64,000 nucleotides of DNA from Microbacterium sp. BH-3-3-3 (GCF_007679045.1 NZ_VEFS01000006.1:1-64000); one strand, 5' to 3'. Numbered from the stretch's first letter, positions 45,201 through 57,074 are shown. The notes: a model not told the origin generated them from the letters alone. Numbers and translations are program-made.

Positions 45201-46049
45201 CTACCGCGCGGCGATCCGCGTCGACAGCTGGTGGGCGTGCGCCAGAAGGATCCGCCCGAGTTCGGCGAGTCGCTCACCGCCGAAGCGGAACTCGACCCCG
45301 GTCAGGCTCAGCGCCCACTGCGGGTCGCCGGTGCGCGTGAAGACGGCGGCGCCCACGCCCCAGCTGCCCTCGACGATCAGGCCGGGGTTCACCGCGTAGC
45401 CCCGGGCCTGCGTGTCGGCGATGCGCGTGCGCAGTCGAGAGGGGGAGTGGGAGGCTCCCCACCGCTCGACGAGTTCCGGGTGGCGCTCGAGGTAGGCATC
45501 CACATCCTGAGGTGGGAGGAACGCGAGGATCGCCAGCCCCGCCGATGCGACGCCGAGGGGGAACCTCACGCCCTCAGAAAGCACGAACGAGCGGATGGGG
45601 AAGCTGCCGTCCTCGCGCACGAGGCAGACGGTCTCGTCGCCGCGCCGCACCGAGAGGAAGGCGCTCTCCTCGGTGCGCACGGCGAGCGAGCGCACGATGT
45701 CGCGCGCGGTCGCCGTGATGTCGAAGCGGGATGCCGCGACGCTGCCCATCAGGTAGAGCTCGGGCCCCGGGAGCCAGTGCCCGGTCGCATCGTCGCGGTC
45801 GACGAGACCTTCGACGCGGAGGGCGCTGAGCAGGCGATGAGCGGTCGGGCGAGTCAGGTCGGCGTCGTGGGCGAGGTCTGCGACCGAGGCGCCGGTGTCA
45901 CCGGCCGCCGTCACCAGGCGCAGCAGGTGCGCCGCGCGCGCGATGGCCTGCGCTCCGGGAACGGGGGTCCCCGCCCTCCGCGCAGATCCGTGCGCGGCGT
46001 GGGGGATGCCCGTCGCGCTGACGTCGACCTTTTGCCTCGGTGTGTCCAC
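45201..46049 (-). CDS. IclR-family transcriptional regulator
   Basis: The 282-residue protein has an N-terminal winged HTH (AIARAAHLLRLVTAAGDTGA, TRPTAHRLLSALRVEGLVDR) and an IclR effector domain (DETVCLVREDGSFPIRSF, GVASAGLAILAFLP, GYAVNPGLIVEGSWGVGAAV). It likely controls the divergent CoA-transferase/thiolase operon. The GTG at 46049 is supported by TAGCGT 7 nt upstream; the codon lies inside a 15-nt palindrome, suggesting autoregulation. Confidence 0.9.
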   Translation of the reverse strand: MDTPRQKVDVSATGIPHAAHGSARRAGTPVPGAQAIARAAHLLRLVTAAGDTGASVADLAHDADLTRPTAHRLLSALRVEGLVDRDDATGHWLPGPELYLMGSVAASRFDITATARDIVRSLAVRTEESAFLSVRRGDETVCLVREDGSFPIRSFVLSEGVRFPLGVASAGLAILAFLPPQDVDAYLERHPELVERWGASHSPSRLRTRIADTQARGYAVNPGLIVEGSWGVGAAVFTRTGDPQWALSLTGVEFRFGGERLAELGRILLAHAHQLSTRIAAR

Positions 46050-46058
46050 GATGTGGAC
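46044..46058. promoter_or_regulatory. GTCCAC-GAT-GTGGAC palindrome, candidate IclR operator
   Basis: The perfect inverted repeat GTCCAC/GTGGAC spans the IclR-type gene's start codon and reaches its TAGCGT -10 box, and lies about 95 bp before the divergent CoA-transferase start. It is well placed to control both directions. Confidence 0.6.
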
Positions 46059-46152
46059 GCTACGCCTCGCGGCATCCACATCACAAGAAGCGACTCGCGA
46101 CCGCATCCGGTCGCACCGCAAGGTGGAGGGACGCCGCTACGAAGGAGTTCGC

Positions 46153-46926
46153 GTGATCGACAAGACCGTCGCCTCAGCCGCCGAGGCCGTCGCCGACATC
46201 CCCGACGGGGCGTCTCTCGCCGTCGGCGGGTTCGGCCTCTCGGGCAACCCCATCGCCTTGATCGAGGCGCTGCTCGCCCAGGGGACCCGCGACCTCTCGG
46301 TCGTGTCGAACAACTGCGGCGTCGACGACTGGGGGCTCGGCATTCTGCTCGGGGCCGGTCGCATCCGCAAGATGACCTCGTCGTACGTCGGCGAGAACAA
46401 GGAGTTCGAGCGGCAGTTCCTCTCCGGCGAACTCGAACTCGAGCTCACCCCGCAGGGCACCCTCGCCGAGAAGCTGCGGGCCGGCGGGTCGGGCATCGCA
46501 GCCTTCTACACGCAGACCGGTGTGGGCACGCAGGTCGCCGAGGGCGGCCTGCCGCGTCGCTACGACGGCGCCGGCGGCATCGCCGTGGCATCCCCGGTCA
46601 AAGACGTGCGCACCTTCGACGTGAACGGCGAGCAACGCGAGTTCGTGCTCGAAGAAGCCATCGCCACCGACTTCTCGCTCGTGCACGCCTACACGGGCGA
46701 CCGCCACGGCAACCTCGTCTTCCGCAAGGCCGCGCGCGCCTTCAACCCCCTCGCCGCGATGGCCGGACGCACCTGCATCGTGCAGGTGGAGCACCTCGTC
46801 GAACCCGGAGAGCTCGACCCAGATGCCGTGCACCTGCCCGGCGTCTACGTGCACCGCATCGTCGAGGTCGGGCCCGACATCCCGAAGCGCATCGAGAAGC
46901 GCACTGTTCGGGAGGGGGAGCAGTGA
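46153..46926 (+). CDS. 3-oxoacid CoA-transferase subunit A
   Basis: The 257-residue alpha subunit has DGASLAVGGFGLSGNPIALI, the family's GG-F-G signature, NNCGVDDWGLGILL, and GGSGIAAFYTQTGVGTQVAE. With subunit B it moves CoA between a 3-oxoacid (acetoacetate or 3-oxoadipate) and succinyl-CoA. The GTG start has GAAGGAG 6 nt upstream. The neighbouring IclR regulator and thiolase fit either ketone-body use or the 3-oxoadipate branch (pcaIJF); the sequence alone does not decide. Confidence 0.9.
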   Translation: MIDKTVASAAEAVADIPDGASLAVGGFGLSGNPIALIEALLAQGTRDLSVVSNNCGVDDWGLGILLGAGRIRKMTSSYVGENKEFERQFLSGELELELTPQGTLAEKLRAGGSGIAAFYTQTGVGTQVAEGGLPRRYDGAGGIAVASPVKDVRTFDVNGEQREFVLEEAIATDFSLVHAYTGDRHGNLVFRKAARAFNPLAAMAGRTCIVQVEHLVEPGELDPDAVHLPGVYVHRIVEVGPDIPKRIEKRTVREGEQ

Positions 46927-46947
46927 TCACGCGGAGCTGCGGGCCCC

Positions 46948-47014
46948 GGTCCCTTCGACAGGCTCAGGGACCTCGCTCGCGTGGCGCCCGGTCCCTTCGA
47001 CAGGCTCAGGGACC
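46948..47014. repeat. Two GGTCCCT-armed palindromes inside the CoA-transferase operon
   Basis: Copies at 46948-46972 and 46990-47014 share arms GGTCCCT/AGGGACC and lie between the genes for the two CoA-transferase subunits, a place where homologous operons usually have overlapping or nearly touching genes. In mRNA each would form a hairpin. Confidence 0.9.
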
Positions 47015-47070
47015 TCGCGATCAGGGACCCGGCATCGCACCGCGCACGACCGTCACGGAGGAGAACTGAC

Positions 47071-47724
47071 ATGCCCCTGTCCCGCACCGAGATGGCCGCC
47101 CGCGCCGCTCGCGAGCTCGCCGACGGCGCCTACGTCAACCTCGGCATCGGCCTGCCCACCCTCGTGCCGAACTACGTGCCCGACGGGGTGACGGTCGTGC
47201 TGCAGTCCGAGAACGGCATCCTCGGCGTCGGTCCCTATCCGACCGAAGACGCGGTGGATGCCGACCTCATCAACGCCGGCAAAGAGACCGTGACCACCCT
47301 CCCGGGGTCGGCGTTCTTCGACTCGGCCCTGAGCTTCGGGATGATCCGCGGCGGCAAGATCGACGCCGCCATCCTCGGGGCGATGCAGGTGTCGGCATCC
47401 GGAGACCTGGCCAACTGGATGATCCCCGGAAAGATGGTGAAGGGCCCCGGCGGGGCGATGGATCTCGTCCACGGCGCCGCCCGCGTGATCGTGCTGATGG
47501 AGCACGTCGCCCGAGACGGCTCGCCGAAGATCGTCGACGAGTGCTCGCTGCCGCTCACCGGCCGCGGCGTCGTCGACCGCATCATCACCGACCTCGCCGT
47601 CATCGATGTGGCGGAGGATGGCCTTGTGCTCGTCGAGCTCGCCCCCGGGGTGAGCGTTGATGAGGTGCGGGCCGCAACCGAACCCGCCTTGACCGTCCGG
47701 CTCGCTGAGGAGCAGCACGCATGA
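47071..47724 (+). CDS. 3-oxoacid CoA-transferase subunit B
   Basis: The 217-residue beta subunit contains [20 protein letters not shown] and the catalytic glutamate motif [16 protein letters not shown], then GGHVD-like region replaced here by [19 protein letters not shown]. The ATG has GGAGGAG about 8 nt upstream. It is separated from subunit A by a 144-bp repeat-bearing spacer and overlaps the thiolase start by four bases (ATGA). Confidence 0.92.
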   Translation: MPLSRTEMAARAARELADGAYVNLGIGLPTLVPNYVPDGVTVVLQSENGILGVGPYPTEDAVDADLINAGKETVTTLPGSAFFDSALSFGMIRGGKIDAAILGAMQVSASGDLANWMIPGKMVKGPGGAMDLVHGAARVIVLMEHVARDGSPKIVDECSLPLTGRGVVDRIITDLAVIDVAEDGLVLVELAPGVSVDEVRAATEPALTVRLAEEQHA

Positions 47725-48926
47725 GCGCACAGAACGACGTCGTCATCGTCGCCGCCGCCCGCACCCCGCAGGGCCGCCTGAAGGGGCAGCTCGCCCCGCT
47801 CACCGCCGTGCAGCTGGGCGCTGCCGCCATCCGCGGGGCGCTCGAGCGCGGCGGTATTCCGGCCGATGCCGTCGACGCCGTGCTCGTGGGGCAGGTGCTG
47901 CAGGCCGGAGCGGGGCAGAACGCCGCGCGCCAGGCGGCGATCGAAGCGGGCATCGGGTGGGACGTGCACAGCGCCACCATCAACAAGGTCTGCCTGTCGG
48001 GCCTCACCGCGATCATCGACGCCGCGCGCATGCTGCGCCTCGGCGATGCGACGGTGGTCGTCGCCGCGGGCATGGAGTCGATGACCCGCGCCCCGCACCT
48101 GTTGATGAACTCGCGCGACGGCTACGCCTACGGTTCCGTCGAGGTGCTCGACCACATGGCGTACGACGGCCTCACCGACGCCTACGACCGCGAGAGCATG
48201 GGCGCCTCGACCGAGCGCGCGAACGCTCGATACGAGGTCACCCGCGAAGCCCAGGACACCGTGGCCGCACGCTCCCACCAGCGTGCCGCCGCAGCGCAAG
48301 CCGAGGGCGTCTTCGACGCCGAGATCGTGCCGGTGTCGATCCCGCAGCGAAAGGGCGCCCTTCGACAGGCTCAGGGACCGGTCGTCGTCACCGCCGATGA
48401 GGGCATCCGCGCCGACACGACGGTCGAGACGCTCGCCAAGCTGCGTCCCGCCTTCGCGGAGGGCGGCTCGATCACCGCGGGCAACGCCTCGCAGATCTCC
48501 GACGGCGCCTCGGCGGTGGTCGTCACCACCCGTGCGATCGCCGACGAGCGCGGCTGGGACGTGCTCGCCGTGGTCGGAGCGTCCGGTCAGGTCGCCGGCC
48601 CCGACAACTCCCTGCACGCCCAGCCCGCCCGCGCGATCGCGAAGGCGCTCGAGAAGCAGGGCATCGCGGCATCCGACCTCGACCTCATCGAGATCAACGA
48701 GGCCTTCGGGGCCGTGGTCGCGCGGTCGCAGGCCGAGCTCGGCGTCTCCGACGAGGTCGTCAACCCGCACGGTGGCGGCATCGCGATCGGTCACCCCATC
48801 GGCGCTTCGGGCAACCGGCTCGTCGTCCACGCGGTGCACGAGCTGGTGCGTCGCGGCGGCGGCACGGCCGCGGTGGCGCTGTGCGGAGGCGGCGGTCAGG
48901 GCGACGCGCTGATCCTCACCCGCTAG
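47721..48926 (+). CDS. Acetyl-CoA acetyltransferase (thiolase) with in-frame repeat insertion
   Basis: The 401-residue thiolase has nucleophile Cys in [18 protein letters not shown], the active-site His region [20 protein letters not shown] and the second Cys in [11 protein letters not shown]. It joins or cleaves acyl-CoAs, here probably finishing 3-oxoacyl-CoA breakdown after the CoA-transferase. Residues near 213-220 (GALRQAQGP) are encoded by a copy of the dispersed palindrome (48358-48379), an apparent in-frame insertion of about 7 residues in the loop before [10 protein letters not shown]. An acetoacetyl-CoA or 3-oxoadipyl-CoA substrate remains open. Confidence 0.92.
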   Translation: MSAQNDVVIVAAARTPQGRLKGQLAPLTAVQLGAAAIRGALERGGIPADAVDAVLVGQVLQAGAGQNAARQAAIEAGIGWDVHSATINKVCLSGLTAIIDAARMLRLGDATVVVAAGMESMTRAPHLLMNSRDGYAYGSVEVLDHMAYDGLTDAYDRESMGASTERANARYEVTREAQDTVAARSHQRAAAAQAEGVFDAEIVPVSIPQRKGALRQAQGPVVVTADEGIRADTTVETLAKLRPAFAEGGSITAGNASQISDGASAVVVTTRAIADERGWDVLAVVGASGQVAGPDNSLHAQPARAIAKALEKQGIAASDLDLIEINEAFGAVVARSQAELGVSDEVVNPHGGGIAIGHPIGASGNRLVVHAVHELVRRGGGTAAVALCGGGGQGDALILTR

Positions 48927-48944
48927 GGCCAGGCCGAAACGAAC

Positions 48945-48974
48945 GGATGCCGCGACCTCGAGGCCGCGGCATCC
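48945..48974. terminator. Hairpin between thiolase and small membrane protein genes
   Basis: GGATGCCGCG pairs with CGCGGCATCC, with inner CTC/GAG pairs. It lies between convergent genes and likely ends the CoA-transferase/thiolase transcript. Confidence 0.75.
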
Positions 48975-48996
48975 GGAAACCGATGGTGGTGAGCGC

Positions 48997-49251
48997 TCAG
49001 CGCGCGAGGCGCTTCTTCAGCAGCTTCGCCTGCTTCTTCTGGACGGGGGAGTCGCCGGCGATCGTGCGGCCACGGCGTGCGCGACGGGTGTCGACCACCG
49101 CGCCGACGGCGAGGGCGAGGGTGATTCCCCAGCTGAGCCACGCCAGCGCAGTGCGCCACGTGAACGGCTCGTCGTTCTTGAGGCCGCGCAAGAGCGTGAC
49201 GCCGCCGGTGATGGCGCTGAGGAGACCGGTTCCGAAGATGTACTGCCGCAT
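48997..49251 (-). CDS. Small two-helix membrane protein
   Basis: The 84-residue protein has two hydrophobic segments (IFGTGLLSAITGGVTLL and ALAWLSWGITLALAVGAVV) and a strongly basic C-terminus (KKQAKLLKKRLAR), predicting a cytoplasmic tail. I do not recognise a family. TAGGTT 6 nt before the ATG (leaderless type) supports the gene. It is divergent from otsA. Confidence 0.7.
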   Translation of the reverse strand: MRQYIFGTGLLSAITGGVTLLRGLKNDEPFTWRTALAWLSWGITLALAVGAVVDTRRARRGRTIAGDSPVQKKQAKLLKKRLAR

Positions 49252-49398
49252 GCGCCCAACCTATCGAGCAGGTCGATCCGCTGCCGCACCTTGACAGGAC
49301 GAGCATCGGCCGATGGAACGGACATATCGCATCCCGTCCACCCCCGTGCGCGGATCGGGCCCGCTGTTAGCCTGAGGACGATCCCCCGAGGAGGACCT

Positions 49399-50886
49399 GT
49401 GACCCAGGCCGATTTCGTCGTCGTCGCCAACCGTCTGCCCGTCGATCGCACCCCCGACGGCGAGGGGTGGAGACGCTCACCGGGCGGTCTCGTCACCGCT
49501 CTCGAACCCGTCATGCGCAGCGCCGAGGGCGCGTGGGTGGGGTGGGCCGGGCAGGCCGACGTCACCGTTGAGCCCTTCGACTTCGACGGCACCCATCTCG
49601 TTCCGGTGACCCTGTCGGCCAGCGACGTGCAGTTGTACTACGAGGGCTTCTCGAACGACACGATCTGGCCGCTGTACCACGACGTGATCGCCGAGCCCAC
49701 GTACAAGCGCGCCTGGTGGGACGCCTACGTTAAGGTCAACCAGCGCTTCGCCCAGGCCGCCGCCGACGTGACCGCCGACAGCGGCATCGTGTGGGTGCAG
49801 GACTACCAGCTGCAGCTGGTGCCGAAGATGCTCCGCGAGATGCGCCCCGACCTCACGATCGGCTACTTCCACCACATCCCGTTCCCCGCGTACGGGCTGT
49901 ACGCGCAGCTCCCGTGGCGCAAGCAGGTGCTCGAGGGGCTGCTCGGCGCCGACGTGATCGGTTTCCAGCGGGTGGCGGATGCCGGCAACTTCGCCCGCGC
50001 GGTGCGCCGTCAGCTGCGCTACGAGACCAAGGCCAGCGGCATCCTCGTTCCGGATGCCGAGGGCGGCACCCGCGTCGCGCTGGCGAAGGCGTTCCCGATC
50101 TCGATCGACGCCGAGTCGTACATCGAGCTCGCGCAGAAGCCCGAGATCCAGCAGCGCGCGAAGGAGATCCGCGAGGGACTCGGAAACCCGCGCAAGATCC
50201 TGCTCGGCGTCGACCGCCTCGACTACACCAAGGGCATCCGCCACCGCCTGAAGGCCTGGGGCGAGCTGCTCGAGGACGGACGAGCGAGCGTCGAAGACGC
50301 GACCCTCGTGCAGGTCGCCAGCCCCAGCCGCGAACGCGTCGAAGCGTACGTGCAGCTGCGCGACGAGATCGAGATGACCGTCGGTCGCATCAACGGCGAC
50401 TACGACACGACCACGCACACCGCGATTCGCTACCTGCACCAGTCGTATCCGCGCGAAGAGATGGTCGCCCTCTTCCTCGCCGCCGACGTCATGCTCGTCA
50501 CCGCCCTGCGCGACGGCATGAACCTCGTGGCGAAGGAGTACGTGGCCAGTCGCATCGACAACCGCGGCGTGCTCGTGCTGAGCGAGTTCGCCGGTGCCGC
50601 CGACGAGATGGGCAGTGCGTTGCTCATCAACCCGCACGACATCGACGGTCTGAAAGACCAGATCATGCGGGCGATCGACATGCCCGCCGCCGAGCAGGGG
50701 CGTCGCATGCGGGCGCTGCGCAAGCGCGTGCGCGACCACGATGTCGAGGACTGGTCGCAGGACTTCCTCGAGGCGCTCTCGGTGTTCCACGAGAAGTCGT
50801 CGCGCGCCGCCGCCGAACAGATCACCCGCGACGACGACGGGTCGACGCCCGAGCGCGAGCCCATCGACGAGACGGACGCCGGATGA
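49399..50886 (+). CDS. otsA: Trehalose-6-phosphate synthase
   Basis: This 495-residue GT20 enzyme joins UDP- or ADP-glucose to glucose 6-phosphate. It has FVVVANRLPVDR, the SPGGLVTALEPV loop, VWVQDYQLQLVPKMLREMRP, GYFHHIPFPAY, GVDRLDYTKGI and RDGMNLVAKEYVA. The GTG start at 49399 has GAGGAGG just upstream and a TAGCCT box about 24 nt earlier. Its stop overlaps an 18-codon frame that leads directly into otsB. Confidence 0.96.
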   Translation: MTQADFVVVANRLPVDRTPDGEGWRRSPGGLVTALEPVMRSAEGAWVGWAGQADVTVEPFDFDGTHLVPVTLSASDVQLYYEGFSNDTIWPLYHDVIAEPTYKRAWWDAYVKVNQRFAQAAADVTADSGIVWVQDYQLQLVPKMLREMRPDLTIGYFHHIPFPAYGLYAQLPWRKQVLEGLLGADVIGFQRVADAGNFARAVRRQLRYETKASGILVPDAEGGTRVALAKAFPISIDAESYIELAQKPEIQQRAKEIREGLGNPRKILLGVDRLDYTKGIRHRLKAWGELLEDGRASVEDATLVQVASPSRERVEAYVQLRDEIEMTVGRINGDYDTTTHTAIRYLHQSYPREEMVALFLAADVMLVTALRDGMNLVAKEYVASRIDNRGVLVLSEFAGAADEMGSALLINPHDIDGLKDQIMRAIDMPAAEQGRRMRALRKRVRDHDVEDWSQDFLEALSVFHEKSSRAAAEQITRDDDGSTPEREPIDETDAG

Positions 50887-50939
50887 CCGCCGCACTCGCG
50901 AGCGCCCCGAGTGCAAGCAGGGGGGTGGATGCCGCGTGA
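50883..50939 (+). CDS. 18-residue coupling frame between otsA and otsB
   Basis: ATG at 50883 overlaps the otsA stop (ATGA) and the frame MTAALASAPSASRGVDAA ends in a TGA that overlaps the otsB start (GTGA). Reinitiation at both overlaps would carry ribosomes from otsA to otsB. It may be a translated spacer with no function as a peptide, or a chance frame. Confidence 0.4.
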   Translation: MTAALASAPSASRGVDAA

Positions 50940-51715
50940 CCGCCGCCGACGCCACGATCGAGGCGGTCGCCACGACCGACACCCTGCTGATCGCGCTCGA
51001 CTTCGACGGCACCCTCTCGCCGCTGGTCGACGAGCCGATGTCGGCGCGGATGACTCCGGGTGCCCGTGCGGCGCTCGATTCCCTGGCCGCCCTGCCGCGC
51101 ACCACTGTCGCGCTCGTGTCGGGCCGCACGCTCGCCGACCTGCGCGAGATCGCCGAGCACGACGACTCGTCGCCGTGGTGGCTCATGGGATCGCACGGCG
51201 CGGAGTCGTGGGAGCCCGGCACGGGCGCGGGGGAGTCGAGCGACGACTCCGACGATCTCGCCCTGCGCGACAGGCTGACCGCCGAGATCCGTGACGCCGT
51301 CGCCGACCTGGCGGGGGTGCGCGTGGAGCCGAAGCAGTTCGGTCTCGGCATCCACACCCGCACCGCGGATGCCGCGGCCTCGACCGCCGCGCAGCAGCGG
51401 GCCGACGAGCTGCTCGCCGCCGAGGCGCCCTCGTGGCGGCGTCGCACCGGGCACGACATCCTCGAGTTCTCGTTCCGCCACGAGGGCAAGGACTCCGCCG
51501 TCGCGCACCTGCGCGAACGCGTCGTCGCGACCTCGGTGCTCTTCGCGGGCGACGACGTCACCGACGAAGACGCCCTCGGCTCGCTCGGCCCGGGCGACCT
51601 CGGCGTGCGCATCGGCGGGGGAGAGACCGCCGCGACGCTGCGGGTGCCCGACATCGACGCGTTCGTCGAGGTGCTCGAGAACGTGGCACGCCTGCGCCGA
51701 GCCCACATCTCGTAG
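50936..51715 (+). CDS. otsB: Trehalose-6-phosphate phosphatase
   Basis: The 259-residue HAD-family enzyme dephosphorylates trehalose 6-phosphate to trehalose. It shows LIALDFDGTLSPLVDEP (catalytic Asp pair), VALVSGRTLADLREIAEH, the Gly-rich SHGAE, a Lys in HEGKDSAVAHLR and the Mg-binding GDDVTDEDAL. The GTG at 50936 is chosen because it is the first start in frame and overlaps the preceding mini-frame's stop; GGGGGTGG lies upstream. Confidence 0.94.
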   Translation: MTAADATIEAVATTDTLLIALDFDGTLSPLVDEPMSARMTPGARAALDSLAALPRTTVALVSGRTLADLREIAEHDDSSPWWLMGSHGAESWEPGTGAGESSDDSDDLALRDRLTAEIRDAVADLAGVRVEPKQFGLGIHTRTADAAASTAAQQRADELLAAEAPSWRRRTGHDILEFSFRHEGKDSAVAHLRERVVATSVLFAGDDVTDEDALGSLGPGDLGVRIGGGETAATLRVPDIDAFVEVLENVARLRRAHIS

Positions 51716-51808
51716 ACCGATGGTCCGCGCACCCGCGGACGCCGATTAATCGAGCGTTCACGGGTCTGCGGAGCATCGGGTGTCGTACCCGCGCAATAGA
51801 CTTCGAGA

Positions 51809-53527
51809 ATGCCCGCACCGCAGAATCCGAACACCGGCGAATTCGACATCAAGCCCCGCAGTCGCGTCGTCACCGATGGCATCGAAGCCACCACGTCGCG
51901 CGGAATGCTCCGCGCCGTCGGCATGGGTGACGAGGACTGGGACAAGCCCCAGATCGGCATCGCGTCGAGCTGGAACGAGATCACCCCCTGCAACCTCAGC
52001 CTCGACCGCCTCGCGCAGGGCGCGAAAGAGGGCGTGCACGCCGGCGGCGGCTACCCGCTGCAGTTCGGCACCATCTCCGTCTCCGACGGCATCTCGATGG
52101 GCCACGAGGGCATGCACTTCTCGCTCGTGTCGCGCGAGGTCATCGCCGACAGCGTCGAGACCGTCATGATGGCCGAGCGCCTCGACGGCTCCGTGCTGCT
52201 CGCGGGCTGCGACAAGTCGATCCCCGGCATGCTCATGGCATCTGCGCGCCTCGACCTCTCGAGCGTCTTCCTCTACGCCGGCTCCATCGCCCCGGGCTGG
52301 GTCAAGCTCAGCGACGGCACCGAGAAAGACGTCACGATCATCGACTCGTTCGAGGCCGTGGGTGCGTGCCTCGCGGGCAAGATGAGCGAGGCCGACCTCA
52401 AGCGCATCGAGTGCGCGATCGCCCCCGGTGAGGGCGCGTGCGGTGGCATGTACACCGCCAACACCATGGCATCCGTCGCCGAGGCCCTCGGCCTCAGCCT
52501 CCCCGGCTCCGCCGCCCCGCCCTCGGCCGACCGCCGCCGCGACTACTTCGCGCACCGCTCGGGCGAGGCCGTGGTCAACCTGCTGCGTCAGGGCATCACC
52601 ACGCGCGACATCCTCACCAAAGAGGCGTTCGAGAACGCCATCGCCCTCGCCATGGCGCTCGGCGGCTCGACCAACGTCGTGCTGCACCTGCTCGCCATCG
52701 CGAACGAGGCCGAGGTCGAGCTGAACCTGCACGACTTCAACCGCATCGGCGACAAGACGCCCCACGTGGCCGACATGAAGCCCTTCGGCCAGTACGTGAT
52801 GAACGACGTCGACCGCCACGGCGGCATCCCGGTGATCATGAAGGCCATGCTCGACGAGGGCCTGCTGCACGGTGACGCACTCACCGTCACGGGCAAGACC
52901 CTCGCCGAGAACCTCGCCGACCTGAACCCCGACCCGGTCGACGGCAAGGTCATCCACTCGTTCAACGACCCGATCCACGCCACCGGCGGCATCACGATCC
53001 TGCACGGATCGATGGCCCCCGAGGGGGCCGTCGTCAAGTCGGCCGGCTTCGACGGAAACGTCTTCGAGGGTCCGGCCCGCGTGTTCGAGCGCGAGCGCGG
53101 GGCGATGGACGCCCTCGAGGCGGGCGAGATCGCCGCCGGCGACGTCGTGGTCATCCGCTACGAGGGCCCCAAGGGCGGCCCCGGCATGCGCGAGATGCTC
53201 GCGATCACCGCGGCCATCAAGGGCGCGGGCCTCGGAAAAGATGTACTACTGTTGACGGACGGACGATTCTCAGGCGGCACAACCGGCCTGTGCATCGGCC
53301 ACATAGCTCCCGAAGCGGTGGACGCAGGTCCCATCGCCTTCGTGCGCGATGGTGATCTGATACGGGTCGATATCGCCGCTCGCACTCTCGACTTGATCGT
53401 CGATGACGCCGAGCTGAGTTCCCGCCGTGAAGGCTGGGAACCGCTTCCCCCGCGCTATACCCGTGGCGTTCTGGCCAAGTACTCCAAGCTCGTGCACTCC
53501 GCCGCCGAGGGCGCTGTCACGGGCTGA
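51809..53527 (+). CDS. ilvD: Dihydroxy-acid dehydratase
   Basis: The 572-residue Fe-S enzyme dehydrates 2,3-dihydroxy-isovalerate and -methylvalerate, the third common step of valine and isoleucine synthesis. Cluster-ligand regions are visible in [12 protein letters not shown] and [12 protein letters not shown], and the C-terminal [22 protein letters not shown] is diagnostic. TAGACT 6 nt before the ATG suggests a leaderless transcript. ilvB follows after 46 bp. Confidence 0.96.
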   Translation: MPAPQNPNTGEFDIKPRSRVVTDGIEATTSRGMLRAVGMGDEDWDKPQIGIASSWNEITPCNLSLDRLAQGAKEGVHAGGGYPLQFGTISVSDGISMGHEGMHFSLVSREVIADSVETVMMAERLDGSVLLAGCDKSIPGMLMASARLDLSSVFLYAGSIAPGWVKLSDGTEKDVTIIDSFEAVGACLAGKMSEADLKRIECAIAPGEGACGGMYTANTMASVAEALGLSLPGSAAPPSADRRRDYFAHRSGEAVVNLLRQGITTRDILTKEAFENAIALAMALGGSTNVVLHLLAIANEAEVELNLHDFNRIGDKTPHVADMKPFGQYVMNDVDRHGGIPVIMKAMLDEGLLHGDALTVTGKTLAENLADLNPDPVDGKVIHSFNDPIHATGGITILHGSMAPEGAVVKSAGFDGNVFEGPARVFERERGAMDALEAGEIAAGDVVVIRYEGPKGGPGMREMLAITAAIKGAGLGKDVLLLTDGRFSGGTTGLCIGHIAPEAVDAGPIAFVRDGDLIRVDIAARTLDLIVDDAELSSRREGWEPLPPRYTRGVLAKYSKLVHSAAEGAVTG

Positions 53528-53573
53528 CGGCCGTCCCCCTTCTCACCTTTCTCCCGGTTCTCGAGGTACTCCC

Positions 53574-55382
53574 ATGTCCATCGATTCCTCCACGGCAGCC
53601 ATTCCCCGGCCGCCCGCCCGCGCCGCTGCCGCGCCCGTGATGACGGGTGCGCAGGCGGTCGTCCGCTCGCTCGACCTGCTCGGCGTCACCGACGTGTTCG
53701 GTCTGCCGGGCGGGGCGATCATGCCCGTCTACGACCCGCTCATGGACGACGAGCACGTGCGCCACATCCTCGTGCGGCACGAGCAGGGCGCCGGCCACGC
53801 GGCCGAGGGCTACGCCGCCGCCTCGGGCAAGGTCGGCGTCGCCATTGCGACGTCGGGCCCCGGTGCGACCAACCTCGTCACCGCGATCGCCGACGCCTAC
53901 ATGGACTCGGTGCCGCTGGTCTGCATCACCGGCCAGGTGTTCTCCACCCTCATGGGAACAGACGCCTTCCAGGAGGCCGACATCGTCGGCATCACCATGC
54001 CGATCACCAAGCACTCGTTCTTGGTGAAGTCGGCCGACGAGATCCCCGGCGCGATCGCGGCGGCCTTCGAGATCGCCTCGACCGGGCGCCCCGGCCCCGT
54101 GCTCGTCGACATCACGAAGGACGCCCAGCAGGCCGAAGCGCCGTTCGTGTGGCCGCCCAAGATCGAGCTGCCCGGCTACCGGCCGGTCACCAAGGCACAC
54201 GGCAAGCAGATCCAGGCCGCGGCCCAGCTGCTCGCCACCGCGAAGAAGCCCGTGCTGTACGTGGGCGGCGGCACGATCCGCGCCAACGCCGCGGCCGAGC
54301 TGAAGGTGCTGGCCGAGGCGACCGGTGCCCCGGTGGTCACGACGCTCATGGCGCGCGGGGCGTTCCCCGACTCGCACGAGCAGCACCTCGGCATGCCGGG
54401 CATGCATGGCACCGTGCCCGCGGTGCTCGCCCTGCAGGAGAGCGACCTGCTCGTCTCGCTCGGTGCCCGTTTCGACGACCGCGTGACCGGCAAGGCGGCG
54501 CTGTTCGCCCCGAACGCGCAGGTGGTGCACGTCGACATCGACCCCGCCGAGATCTCGAAGATCCGCACGGCCGACGTGCCGATCGTGGGCGACCTGAAGG
54601 ACGTGCTCGTCGACCTCGACGCCGCCTTCCGCGCCGCCGACGCCGAGAACCCGCACGACTACACCGAGTGGTGGACTTACCTGAACGGCCTCCGCGAGGA
54701 GTTCCCGCTCGGGTACACGCCGACCACCGACGGGCTGCTCTCGCCGCAGTACGTGATCCAGCGCATCGGCGAGATGACCGGTCCCGAGGGCGTCTACGCT
54801 TCGGGCGTGGGCCAGCACCAGATGTGGGCGGCGCAGTTCATCAAGTACGAGCGCCCCAACGCGTGGCTCAACTCGGGCGGCGCCGGCACCATGGGCTACG
54901 CCGTTCCGGCGGCCATGGGCGCCAAGGTGGCCCAGCCCGACCGCGCCGTCTGGGCGATCGACGGCGACGGCTGCTTCCAGATGACCAACCAGGAGCTCGC
55001 GACCTGCGTCATCAACGACATCCCGATCAAGGTCGCGATCATCAACAACTCCTCGCTGGGCATGGTGCGCCAGTGGCAGACGCTGTTCTTCGACGGCCGC
55101 CACTCCAATACCGACCTGAACACGGGACACGGCACGCGTCGCATCCCCGACTTTGTGAAGCTCGCCGAGGCTTACGGATGCCTGGCGATCCGCGTCGAGA
55201 AGGAAGACGAGATCGACGCGGCGATCCAGCTCGCCCTCGACACGAACGACCGCCCGGTCGTGATCGACTTCGTCGTGAGCGCCGACGCGATGGTGTGGCC
55301 GATGGTGCCGCAGGGCGTCAGCAACAGCTACGTCCAGTACGCGCGCGACCACTCGCCCGCCTTCAACGAGCAGGAGGACTGA
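53574..55382 (+). CDS. ilvB: Acetolactate synthase large subunit
   Basis: The 602-residue ThDP enzyme condenses pyruvate with pyruvate or 2-oxobutyrate. It has [15 protein letters not shown], the catalytic Glu in [28 protein letters not shown], the FAD-region [11 protein letters not shown] and the ThDP motif [13 protein letters not shown]...NNSSLGMV. The ATG at 53574 follows GAGGTA; an upstream frame extension overlapping ilvD is not expected to be coding. It is followed one base later by ilvN. Confidence 0.96.
   Translation: MSIDSSTAAIPRPPARAAAAPVMTGAQAVVRSLDLLGVTDVFGLPGGAIMPVYDPLMDDEHVRHILVRHEQGAGHAAEGYAAASGKVGVAIATSGPGATNLVTAIADAYMDSVPLVCITGQVFSTLMGTDAFQEADIVGITMPITKHSFLVKSADEIPGAIAAAFEIASTGRPGPVLVDITKDAQQAEAPFVWPPKIELPGYRPVTKAHGKQIQAAAQLLATAKKPVLYVGGGTIRANAAAELKVLAEATGAPVVTTLMARGAFPDSHEQHLGMPGMHGTVPAVLALQESDLLVSLGARFDDRVTGKAALFAPNAQVVHVDIDPAEISKIRTADVPIVGDLKDVLVDLDAAFRAADAENPHDYTEWWTYLNGLREEFPLGYTPTTDGLLSPQYVIQRIGEMTGPEGVYASGVGQHQMWAAQFIKYERPNAWLNSGGAGTMGYAVPAAMGAKVAQPDRAVWAIDGDGCFQMTNQELATCVINDIPIKVAIINNSSLGMVRQWQTLFFDGRHSNTDLNTGHGTRRIPDFVKLAEAYGCLAIRVEKEDEIDAAIQLALDTNDRPVVIDFVVSADAMVWPMVPQGVSNSYVQYARDHSPAFNEQED

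Positions 55383-57074
<1,692 letters not shown>

Noticed and set aside
53528..53573. Attenuator or leader peptide before ilvB
   Set aside because: The ilvD-ilvB gap is only 46 bp with no hairpin pair or run of branched-chain codons.
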